A DNA stretch of 64,000 bases, from assembly GCA_934373235.1 (NCBI GenBank), contig CAKROW010000008.1, forward strand, positions 1 to 64,000. The letters are read 5' to 3'. Below the pieces are notes generated by a model. That model saw only the letters and a list, made by a program, of their open reading frames with translations, did no database searches and was not told the origin of the DNA. The translations under genes and the position numbers were made by a program. Shown piece by piece: positions 35,031-42,904 of the stretch (position 1 is its first letter; the number at the start of each line of letters is the position of its first letter). Origin of the DNA: an uncultured Blautia sp. (GTDB taxonomy: Bacteria > Bacillota > Clostridia > Lachnospirales > Lachnospiraceae).

Positions 35031-37922
35031 TTAATTATAAGCCGGATCTGTAGGATCGTAGTTACCGATTCCAACCAGTGGCACGATTGGCTTACGTCCT
35101 AACGGTCCCTTGAATGTTTCTCTGGAATCATAGTTTCCGTCAAAGATACGGATGGTTGCTCCGTTACAGTTATCATATACCCATTTTGCATCTGCTACGC
35201 AGACACGGATACATCCATGAGATGCCGGATTACCAAGCTTCAGATACTCTGCTGTGGAAAGATTATGATTATTCGGCTCTGCACATGCAATAGAGTGAAC
35301 AAAGATTCCGCCCTGACCACATCCGTCTACATGAGTTCCATACTGTCCCCAGGATGGTCCCATCAGCGGCTGCCATCTTGCACTTCTGCTAAGACTGTAT
35401 GTACCTGTCCAGGTCGGTGTTCCCGGAAGACCTACAGATACACGGATGGTCTTAACAGGGATCTGTCTGGATGAATCTGTGTAAACTGTCATAACTCCGT
35501 TAACCCTGTCAACCTCTACATAGTACGGTCCACCGTAAATGGAAGTGATATCATTACGTCTGTATCCGTTCTTGTCAAAGTAATACAGCTTGCCATCGAT
35601 CCACATACTGGTATTTACCAGATATTTGCCCTGGTAGAGATATTTAACCTCATTGTTGTAATCATTGACGATCACCCACTCAGATTTTGTGATAAATCTT
35701 CCCTGGCTGTCAAGATATCCGTTTGCACCGTTTCTGGTGGCTGCCTGATTGGTCTGTACTACGTAATTATCCAGATAATACCAGTAGCTTCCAACCTTCT
35801 GCCAGCCTCTCTGACGAAGTACCCCGTTCTTGGATGCAAAATACCAGTTGTTATTATAACGTATCAGTGTATTCTTATAGATCCAGCCTCTTCTGGATGC
35901 TTCAGAAGATGTTGCAAAGAAATATTTCTTTCCGTCGATGGTTGTGATACCGCTTGCAGATTTACCTTTTGCATCAAAATAATATTTATTGTTGACCCAG
36001 GTGTTCATGTAGTGGTTGCCGTTCTTGTTAAAGTAATACCAGCCACAGTATACCCCTGATGTTGTGTATATCTTCTGCCAGCCGTATCTCTCCTCAACCT
36101 TACCCGGGGTACTTCCAAAGTAATACAGTCTGTTGGATGCACCTTTGCAGCGGTGCCATCCGTTTGTCCAGGGTGCCCTTCTTCCGTTGGAACCAAAGTA
36201 GTATCTCTCCCCTGTCCTGCTGTTCCTGACCATCTTGCTCTTGCGGACATGGCCCTTGGCATCTGTTGCATAATAGTTGCCGTTCTCGGTCTTGGCCATT
36301 GTGTTTTTGAGGATATAGCCGTTTGCATCGATCAGGAAGGAATATTTCTTGGATTTGATCCTTGAAATATAAACACCATGTTTCAGGATCTGTCCGAACT
36401 TGGATGCTCTTGGATTACAATAGATCCATCTGGTTCCCTTGTTGCCCTGTACGCTTGTCCATCCGCCGTAGAACATCTTACCCGGAATATCATTGTCATC
36501 TGATGCCGGCTGATAGTAGTACTGATAGCTTCCAGAACCTTTCTTTACGGTCTTGATACCTACATAAGGAACTCCATTCTTATCAAGATTATAGAAAGCA
36601 CCATCGATCTTTTTATTTTTTCCGATAATGCTCTTGCCTACCTTCTCAAGATCCGGAATGGAAATGTAATAACCTTTCATTCCATAATAGCGGAAATTGC
36701 TTCCTGTCCAGAGCCAGTAGCCTCTCTTCTGCTGTCCCAGATCAGAAGTCCATGGTGTAATATTCTGTTCCTCACAGCCTGCATATAATTTAGCTGTTGA
36801 ACTTTCAGCCATGTAATATTCCCGTGTGGTCTTGCCTGAATAGCCCAGGTTTCCAGGTTCCCTTGTGATACGTCCGGTAACCATGATACCTGACTCATCA
36901 AAAAGATAATATCCTGTATGGCCGTTGGTATTTACCTTGATAAGACCATCCTTGGCTGTGTAATACTTATCTGCTACTGTTCCTGCAGATGCCATGGACG
37001 GAACATCAGTGTCATCTACCTGAGTGTCTGCTGCTGCCTGCTGTGCATCAACAAGGCCCAGATTCTCTGCTTCTGCTGCATTTCCGGAATCCAACTGAAT
37101 ATCTGTGCTGTCTGCCCCGGTATCTCCTGACTGGATATTTGTGCTGTCTGCCCCGGTATCTCCTGACTGGATATTTGTGCTGTCTGCCCCGGCATCTCCT
37201 GACTGGATATCTGCCGTATCAGCGGACTGTACCGCTGCTTTGGCTGAGGATGTTTTGGTCTTTGCCTTTTTCAGCATATATTTGCCGCTTACAGGTTTCC
37301 AGTCTGTTATCTTCGCAATAACAACTCCGTTTTTGTCCTTTGCCGCACCAGCCTCTGCCTCCGCTGCATCTCCCGGATCAACCACTTTATCTGTTGATGC
37401 CTTCGCAGCCTGAGGTGCGGTCAGATCCTCCGGTTCCCCTGCTGAAAACGAATCTTCCGGTGTTTCTGTAACCTGTGGTACTTCTGTGACCTGTGGTACT
37501 TCTGTGATATCCGGAGTTTCTGTGATATCTGGTGTCTCTGTAACCTCCGGTGCCTCTGTGATCTCAGGTGTCTCTGTAACCTCCGGTGTCTCTGTAACCT
37601 CCGGCGTCTCTGTAACTGCCGGATCTTCTGTCACTGCCGGATCTTCTGTTTCTGCCGGATCTTCTGTTTCTGCCGGATCTTCTGTTTCTACCGGATTTTC
37701 TGTTTCTGCCGGTGTAACTTCCGGAATGCTCTCAGTGGGATCAGATGCTGTATCTGACTGCTGATCTTCCTGAACAGCATCGCCAAATCCATCGTCCTCG
37801 CTACCTGCCGCTTCTGTCTGCACCTGCTCTGCGCTGTCGCTGAATACGGAAGCTCCGGCTTCCACTGTGCCGCCAACACATAATGTAAGGCTGAGCAGCA
37901 TCGCCACAACTCTTCTCTTCAC
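35031..37922 (-). CDS. L,D-transpeptidase with Thr/Glu/Pro repeats and cell-wall-binding repeats
   Basis: A 963-residue secreted protein. A signal peptide (about 1-24) is followed by acidic spacers, a run of about 14 hexapeptide repeats (VTETPE type, 71-155), three 12-residue repeats (TNIQSGDTGADS type, near 237-272), and a long array of aromatic cell-wall-binding repeats (about 310-800). The YkuD catalytic domain (about 805-930) carries FVHS and SHGCIRV with Cys904. Such enzymes make 3-3 peptidoglycan cross-links or tether proteins. GTG start behind AGGAGG. It follows HPr closely; the DNA repeats could vary in copy number between strains. Confidence 0.92.
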   Translation of the reverse strand: MKRRVVAMLLSLTLCVGGTVEAGASVFSDSAEQVQTEAAGSEDDGFGDAVQEDQQSDTASDPTESIPEVTPAETENPVETEDPAETEDPAETEDPAVTEDPAVTETPEVTETPEVTETPEITEAPEVTETPDITETPDITEVPQVTEVPQVTETPEDSFSAGEPEDLTAPQAAKASTDKVVDPGDAAEAEAGAAKDKNGVVIAKITDWKPVSGKYMLKKAKTKTSSAKAAVQSADTADIQSGDAGADSTNIQSGDTGADSTNIQSGDTGADSTDIQLDSGNAAEAENLGLVDAQQAAADTQVDDTDVPSMASAGTVADKYYTAKDGLIKVNTNGHTGYYLFDESGIMVTGRITREPGNLGYSGKTTREYYMAESSTAKLYAGCEEQNITPWTSDLGQQKRGYWLWTGSNFRYYGMKGYYISIPDLEKVGKSIIGKNKKIDGAFYNLDKNGVPYVGIKTVKKGSGSYQYYYQPASDDNDIPGKMFYGGWTSVQGNKGTRWIYCNPRASKFGQILKHGVYISRIKSKKYSFLIDANGYILKNTMAKTENGNYYATDAKGHVRKSKMVRNSRTGERYYFGSNGRRAPWTNGWHRCKGASNRLYYFGSTPGKVEERYGWQKIYTTSGVYCGWYYFNKNGNHYMNTWVNNKYYFDAKGKSASGITTIDGKKYFFATSSEASRRGWIYKNTLIRYNNNWYFASKNGVLRQRGWQKVGSYWYYLDNYVVQTNQAATRNGANGYLDSQGRFITKSEWVIVNDYNNEVKYLYQGKYLVNTSMWIDGKLYYFDKNGYRRNDITSIYGGPYYVEVDRVNGVMTVYTDSSRQIPVKTIRVSVGLPGTPTWTGTYSLSRSARWQPLMGPSWGQYGTHVDGCGQGGIFVHSIACAEPNNHNLSTAEYLKLGNPASHGCIRVCVADAKWVYDNCNGATIRIFDGNYDSRETFKGPLGRKPIVPLVGIGNYDPTDPAYN
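37105..37212. repeat. Three tandem 36-bp repeats within the L,D-transpeptidase gene
   Basis: Units at 37105-37140, 37141-37176 and 37177-37212 begin GTGCTGTCTGCCCCGG and are nearly identical (the third has single-base changes). Each encodes 12 residues in frame, so loss or gain keeps the reading frame. Confidence 0.92.
37458..37712. repeat. About fourteen degenerate 18-bp repeats within the L,D-transpeptidase gene
   Basis: Imperfect 18-bp units encode hexapeptides of the form (V/I/E)TE(T/D/V)P(E/A/D/Q). The array forms an extended acidic, proline-rich spacer after the signal peptide. Confidence 0.88.
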
Positions 37923-37959
37923 AATAATCCCTCCTGTAATGATTTATGATTATTCCCTG

Positions 37960-38223
37960 TCATTCACCCAGTCCGCCTTCGATGGAATTCACAAGTGCCT
38001 CCAGAGCCTCCTGCTCATCCTCTCCCTGGCATACCAGCGTAATCTCATCTCCACGCTTAACACATGCACCCAGCACACTTAAAACACTCTTGGCATTGGC
38101 ACTTCCACCATCATACTCAAAGGTGATGGAAGATTTATACCTGATTGCCTCATTGCACAGGATTCCTGCCGGACGAAGATGAAGTCCTGACGGGTTTGTG
38201 ACCGTTACCTTACGACTGATCAT
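37960..38223 (-). CDS. ptsH: HPr phosphocarrier protein
   Basis: An 87-residue PTS phosphocarrier. His15 lies in NPSGLHLRPAG, the site phosphorylated by enzyme I, and Ser46 in NAKSVLSVLG at the position used by HPr kinase in Firmicutes. Both are at canonical numbers when translation starts at the ATG at 38223, which has AAGGAG eight nt upstream; longer in-frame starts run into cdaR. It lies between cdaR and the L,D-transpeptidase gene rather than beside ptsI, so it may be a second HPr with a dedicated role. Confidence 0.92.
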   Translation of the reverse strand: MISRKVTVTNPSGLHLRPAGILCNEAIRYKSSITFEYDGGSANAKSVLSVLGACVKRGDEITLVCQGEDEQEALEALVNSIEGGLGE

Positions 38224-38242
38224 ATCCATATCTCCTTGTACA

Positions 38243-39547
38243 TCAGTTATTTCCTGTTTCATCCTCCACATTGGAGACCTTGGAAACCTTGATCTCAACT
38301 GTTGCATCTTCAAGAAGCTTGTAACCTTTGGGAAGTGATACCTTCACAGGAACTTCATAGCTTCCTTCTGTCCAGTCATCCGGAGAAATGGATGCCTTCA
38401 CAGATTCCACATTAAAATCTGAAAGATCTCCGTCATTTGCCTGAACCTTCAGTTCAATCCCGGCTACCTCAAAGGCAAGCTGCAGATCATCCGGTTTTCC
38501 TTTTACTTCAATATCTTCTGTTGAAAAATCATATATTTTGCTGCCTTCCGGCAAAATATTCACTGTCACCCAAAGATCGGTGCTGGCTCCTGATGTAAGC
38601 ATCAGCCCATCCGGCAGCAGTTCTGATATATCGATCTTTTTCTCCACATCATTGCTCTTTCCGGAAATATCAACATTTTCGTTGTCAAGATAAATGGTAT
38701 TTCCCTGAAGCCTCAGATTCTCAAGCGCCTCATCACTTCCCGCCACACTTAAAGTCTCGGGAACTGTTGTCACACTGTCCACAACATAGCCTTCTGCCGG
38801 TTCTCCCACATATCCTGCGCTGATCTTGATATCAGAACGTACCTTCCACAGCTTAGCTGTGACATTCACCTTACCATTGTTATCAAACTTCAGATAACTC
38901 ATGGAATTGGCTGAAAGCGTATCCTGATTCTTGTCTGTAATGGTCATCTCAGCTCCTGTAACTGTAGTATCCTCAGTAATACCTTCCAGTCTTGAGCTTA
39001 CATCAACACTCACACTGTCTATCTTACCAACCAGTGTCTCCGGTCCTGTAATCCTTACTTTCGCCGGACTTACCGTGAGAGATGAGATCTCATAACCCTG
39101 ACCCGGCTTGCTGTCACCGCTGCTGACATTGATGGCAAACTCCTTGGTAACCTTTTTCTCCAGGTGTATGCTCAGGTTCTGCGGTACCACCCTGATATTT
39201 TCCTGAAGGATTCCCGGACATGTGGCCATTATGGGGATCATCACCGGATCTGTATCAATGGATTCTGCCTGCTGCAGATCTGCCACCGCCTTGATATCTG
39301 TAGATGTAAGCTTGTTCACTGTCTTGCGCTCACCGGTAATATACACGCGGACAGAATTCTCACTGTCATCCTGCATTACCATCTTGCCAAGGCTGTCCAC
39401 GTAAGCCTCATTGATCACCTGGACATCCGACACCACAAATGATTTGGTAACAATAGGATTATCAACATTCACAACTATGAGCCATACAAGTATGCCCACG
39501 ATCACCGACATAATCTTCAAAGGGATGTTCTTAAAATTTTTCTTCAT
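38243..39547 (-). CDS. cdaR: CdaR/YbbR-domain regulator of the diadenylate cyclase
   Basis: A 434-residue protein with one N-terminal membrane helix (KIMSVIVGILVWLIVVNV, about 11-29) and an outside part of about four YbbR domains, seen as recurring segments such as VSSGDSKPGQGYEISSLTVSPAKVRI-like strands (PAKVRITGPE; TTVPETLSVAGSDE). CdaR proteins bind CdaA and modulate c-di-AMP synthesis. The gene overlaps cdaA by 17 nt, the usual pairing in Firmicutes. glmM, the usual third gene, is replaced here by an HPr gene. Confidence 0.9.
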   Translation of the reverse strand: MKKNFKNIPLKIMSVIVGILVWLIVVNVDNPIVTKSFVVSDVQVINEAYVDSLGKMVMQDDSENSVRVYITGERKTVNKLTSTDIKAVADLQQAESIDTDPVMIPIMATCPGILQENIRVVPQNLSIHLEKKVTKEFAINVSSGDSKPGQGYEISSLTVSPAKVRITGPETLVGKIDSVSVDVSSRLEGITEDTTVTGAEMTITDKNQDTLSANSMSYLKFDNNGKVNVTAKLWKVRSDIKISAGYVGEPAEGYVVDSVTTVPETLSVAGSDEALENLRLQGNTIYLDNENVDISGKSNDVEKKIDISELLPDGLMLTSGASTDLWVTVNILPEGSKIYDFSTEDIEVKGKPDDLQLAFEVAGIELKVQANDGDLSDFNVESVKASISPDDWTEGSYEVPVKVSLPKGYKLLEDATVEIKVSKVSNVEDETGNN

Positions 39548-40418
39548 GCTTCACTCTCCCTTTCAGCAGATGCCGAAGCTTACTGTTATCAACTACTTTC
39601 TTGTTCTGAGCATTGATCAGGATCTCCCGGAGCTGCTTGGATGTCAGTCCCCTGGAAAGCGCCCCATCCTGCGCTACAGATACCTGTCCGGTCTCCTCTG
39701 AAACAATGATCGTCAGGGAATCTGTGGCCTCACTGATTCCCACTCCTGCTCTGTGTCTGGTTCCAAGCTGCTTGCTCAGTTCCATATTGTCTGAAAGAGG
39801 AAGATAACAGGTTGCTGCCACGATACGGTTTCCTCTCACGATGACCGCACCATCATGCAGCGGTGTATTGTGTTCAAAAATATTAATAAGAAGCTGGCTT
39901 GATAAAATTCCATCCACATTGATACCGGTCCGCACATATTCATCCAGACGGATTTCCTTCTCAATGACGATCAGGGCTCCGGTCTTCACCTCACCCATAT
40001 CAAAACATGCCTTCACCAGCTCATTGATAGTCTTGTCATTAAACCGCTCCTGCACTTCCTTGCCCGAATCAAAAGGAATAATAGTAGAAACGATCTTCTT
40101 CTGTCCCAGTTGTTCCAGAGCCTTGCGAAGCTCGGGCTGGAAAATTACGATCACGCCGATCACCAGCACATTGGCAAGATTGCGGACAATCCACAGGATC
40201 GTATTCATTTTGAAAATATATGCGACCAGGATAAAAGCAAGGACTACCAGGATGCCTTTCAGAAGAGTATATGCACGCGTAAACTTGATCCACGCCATAA
40301 ACTGATACACAAAAAAGGAAATCAGTGCGATCTCGATCACATCGATCACACCCAGTCCCGGCAGCGTAAGCTTGCCCAGATATCCTGTGAGATTTGTCAG
40401 TATGTTCTCCATAAGCAC
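39531..40418 (-). CDS. cdaA: Diadenylate cyclase CdaA
   Basis: A 295-residue membrane enzyme that makes c-di-AMP from two ATP. Three N-terminal helices (about 25-90) precede the DAC domain (about 110-270) with the two signature motifs LHDGAVIV and GTRHRAGVG. The length is slightly above the ~275 typical for CdaA. AAGGAGG lies before the ATG. It is followed by cdaR with overlap and preceded by a membrane-protein gene. c-di-AMP governs osmolyte transport and wall homeostasis, fitting the wall enzymes downstream. Confidence 0.96.
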   Translation of the reverse strand: MLMENILTNLTGYLGKLTLPGLGVIDVIEIALISFFVYQFMAWIKFTRAYTLLKGILVVLAFILVAYIFKMNTILWIVRNLANVLVIGVIVIFQPELRKALEQLGQKKIVSTIIPFDSGKEVQERFNDKTINELVKACFDMGEVKTGALIVIEKEIRLDEYVRTGINVDGILSSQLLINIFEHNTPLHDGAVIVRGNRIVAATCYLPLSDNMELSKQLGTRHRAGVGISEATDSLTIIVSEETGQVSVAQDGALSRGLTSKQLREILINAQNKKVVDNSKLRHLLKGRVKHEEKF

Positions 40419-40518
40419 CCTCCTTTCCCTGATACTGCTTTTATTGTTTGTAATCTGTCAGAGCCTCTGCACTGTACAGCCCCTGAATCCGCTTTTATAT
40501 TCTTCCGGATGACACAGA

Positions 40519-41676
40519 TCAGAGATCCTTAAGGGACTCCTCAAGTTTCTTCTCAAAATCGATCTTGTCTACCTCCGGAGTCTTTCTCATAGGCGGCTGC
40601 TCCGGTGCAGTCTCTTTTACTTCTTTTTTCTCTTTTACAGATGGTGCTGTCTTTTTCTTTGCGGCATTTCTGGCAGCCCTTCTGTGTCCTGGTCCGTCAA
40701 AGCCGGAACCGATGGTAACCACATCATCCTCTGCCTTTCTGTCACCGCGGCTGCTGTCACCGTTGATCTTCTTGATGCTGCGCTCAGATGTTGTTACCGC
40801 TGCCTTGGGAACAGCTTTCACATAGTAATAATACTCATCATCCTCATACTCCAGACGTTCTGTTCTGCTGTAATCTCCTCCGAAAACAAAAAACTCCAGA
40901 ATGATTCCAACAACTACTGAGATAACTGTATACAGGATCAGAGATACCATATCAAGCTGTACATTCAGACAGAAATCCCCTGCCAGCATCACAAGGATAT
41001 AGACAACACCGCCTGCAATAATGGCGATTCTCCACGCATAATCAAAAGCACGGGTACGGAGAAGGTTCACGATCAAAACCACGATCACAAATGCGATCAC
41101 TGTGATCCACATCCCCCAGTTCTGTACCAGTCCGTCTGCGATCAGCTTCAGCTTCTGTGCTGCTTCCACATCTGCACTTCCAAGGACTGCTGACTGCTGT
41201 TTTACAAAACGGATAAAATAATAAATCACAACACCACAGCCTGCCGGAAGAGCGGAAACCGCTGTTCCCAGAAGACCGGCTCCAATAGGCAGAAGTGCCG
41301 GTACGCTGAATCCAAAAGAAAGCGGTGTCAGCACGAGCACCACGTTCTGTGAGGAACTGAATCTCAGAAACAGGATCAGCATAAACAGAACCAGCACAAG
41401 CATAAATCCCGCCGTCTCGATCCCCACTGCATAACAGTGTCCGATCATCAGGGCAAATCCTACAAATATCATTACAGATGTGGGAAGAATAGAACAGATC
41501 AATGCCAGGATCACGATAATAAAAATATTATCCAGTTGTTTCATATATCCCATATTCGCGTTGATCCACAGAAAATAAACAAATGCAAGAACAAATTTCA
41601 GTACAGGCATAAGATAAATCTCATACTGTCCGTAAAAATTCTTGATTTTCTGTTTGATTTCAAGTAATGCCGTCAT
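40519..41676 (-). CDS. Polytopic membrane protein of unknown function with basic/acidic C-terminal tail
   Basis: 385 residues; not assigned to a family. About eight hydrophobic helices occupy residues 20-285. A short YEDDEYYYYVKAVPK motif follows, and then a charged, probably disordered cytoplasmic tail (about 300-385) rich in Lys/Arg/Glu. The start overlaps the preceding stop as ATGA, and cdaA follows after a ~100-nt gap. Its place just upstream of cdaA-cdaR suggests a role linked to c-di-AMP or osmotic balance, but no catalytic motif is seen. Confidence 0.8.
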   Translation of the reverse strand: MTALLEIKQKIKNFYGQYEIYLMPVLKFVLAFVYFLWINANMGYMKQLDNIFIIVILALICSILPTSVMIFVGFALMIGHCYAVGIETAGFMLVLVLFMLILFLRFSSSQNVVLVLTPLSFGFSVPALLPIGAGLLGTAVSALPAGCGVVIYYFIRFVKQQSAVLGSADVEAAQKLKLIADGLVQNWGMWITVIAFVIVVLIVNLLRTRAFDYAWRIAIIAGGVVYILVMLAGDFCLNVQLDMVSLILYTVISVVVGIILEFFVFGGDYSRTERLEYEDDEYYYYVKAVPKAAVTTSERSIKKINGDSSRGDRKAEDDVVTIGSGFDGPGHRRAARNAAKKKTAPSVKEKKEVKETAPEQPPMRKTPEVDKIDFEKKLEESLKDL

Positions 41677-42107
41677 TTTCTATGTCCTCCCGCATTTCCC
41701 CGGCCAGATGCCTTTTTTCCTTCATGGCCATAGATTTTTTCCAGTCTGGTGAGATCCTGATAGTATTCCTTCACGCTCTTCTTGGCACGGTGATACTTCA
41801 CAGAATACTGGATGTAAGTCAAGATTGAATATACAACAAGCACGATCACATAACCGACTACTATATAAATTCCCACAGCGATCAGATTTATCTTATTCAC
41901 ATTATCCATAAGATATTCGCTGAAATATGCTGCAAGCCCTGCAAGTCCCAGCACATAGCCGATCGTCACAAGAAAGAAATTTTTGATCAGTGCAAGACCG
42001 ATATAGTCACTTCTGTAATACCTGCTCACCGGAAGATAACGTCTGCCCTCACCCTTTTCATACATGGCAAGATGGCTCATTATCTTTACCTTTTCTTCGT
42101 TTAACAT
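41673..42107 (-). CDS. Small membrane protein with two helices, unknown function
   Basis: A 144-residue protein. The ATG at 42107 has GGAG six nt upstream; an in-frame extension further upstream overlaps comFC and is unlikely. A short cytoplasmic segment (MLNEEKVKIMSHLAMYEKGEG) leads to two hydrophobic hairpin helices (about 40-62 and 73-97), then a basic tail (YHRAKKSVKEYYQDL...GRGNAGGHRK). It overlaps the next membrane-protein gene by 4 nt, so the two probably work together. Confidence 0.78.
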   Translation of the reverse strand: MLNEEKVKIMSHLAMYEKGEGRRYLPVSRYYRSDYIGLALIKNFFLVTIGYVLGLAGLAAYFSEYLMDNVNKINLIAVGIYIVVGYVIVLVVYSILTYIQYSVKYHRAKKSVKEYYQDLTRLEKIYGHEGKKASGRGNAGGHRK

Positions 42108-42193
42108 AGGCAACTCCTTATAAGCTTTTACAAAATTACAAGCAAATCTATTGTAGCATATATCAATACCTATGAAAAGCACTTTTTGGTTGT

Positions 42194-42904
42194 TCAGTCC
42201 CCTCCCATACATACCGTAAGAAAGTATATTTCCGCTGCTCCGGCATCCATAAGACACATTGCCATGGCATCCATGGTGCTTCCTGTAGTGTACACATCGT
42301 CCACCACCAGTATCCGTTTTCCCTCCAGATTTTCCGTGACCTGAAAAGCCCTTTTCAGATTTCTTCTCCGTGCATCTCTGTCCAGTTTTTTCTGTGATCT
42401 TGTATTTTTAATCTTTCTGACGGTCTGTCCGCTCCAGGGGATACCTGTGTTCCTGCTGACACCACAGGCAATATATTCTGCCTGGTTAAATCCCCTCATC
42501 CGCTTTTTTCTCGGATGGAGAGGCACCGGCACGATCAGATCCGGCTTCCACCGTTCCAGCTCCTTTCTGCCGTAAATGCTAAGTGCCCTGGCATAAAAAT
42601 CACCGTATTCCCTGCATCCGTAATACTTGAATCTTACAATGGAACGCCTCCATTTTCCGCTGTAGAGAAAGATTCCCCTTCCCTCAGTGAAAACATGTTT
42701 TCCTTTTCTGCACTCTTTACAGTACTCTTCCTCCTCTTTTACAGGTTTTCCGCATTTCATGCATCTGGCTCCTGTAAAAGGCTTCACCTCCCGGCTGCAC
42801 TCCCGGCACACCAGGCTGTTCTCTGTCTTTCTCAGTATCTCATGACAGAGAGGACATCTCTGTGGATACAGCATATCCAGAAACAGTTCTGCTATTTTGT
42901 TCAA
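42194..42904 (-). CDS. comFC: ComF-family phosphoribosyltransferase-like protein
   Basis: A 236-residue protein. An N-terminal zinc-binding part has two CxxC pairs (CPLCHE, CRECS, CMKCG, CKECR). The PRTase domain shows VPVPLHPRKKRMRGFNQAEYIA and the PRPP-binding loop ILVVDDVYTTGSTMDA. ComFC proteins are needed for DNA uptake and transformation in competent Firmicutes. The gene overlaps the recD2 stop by 4 nt, consistent with a shared DNA-metabolism transcript. comFA is not adjacent. Confidence 0.93.
   Translation of the reverse strand: MNKIAELFLDMLYPQRCPLCHEILRKTENSLVCRECSREVKPFTGARCMKCGKPVKEEEEYCKECRKGKHVFTEGRGIFLYSGKWRRSIVRFKYYGCREYGDFYARALSIYGRKELERWKPDLIVPVPLHPRKKRMRGFNQAEYIACGVSRNTGIPWSGQTVRKIKNTRSQKKLDRDARRRNLKRAFQVTENLEGKRILVVDDVYTTGSTMDAMAMCLMDAGAAEIYFLTVCMGGD

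Noticed and set aside
37458..37712. Tandem repeats considered as a CRISPR array
   Set aside because: Units are 18 bp, contiguous, degenerate and in frame with a secreted protein; there are no unique spacers or cas genes.
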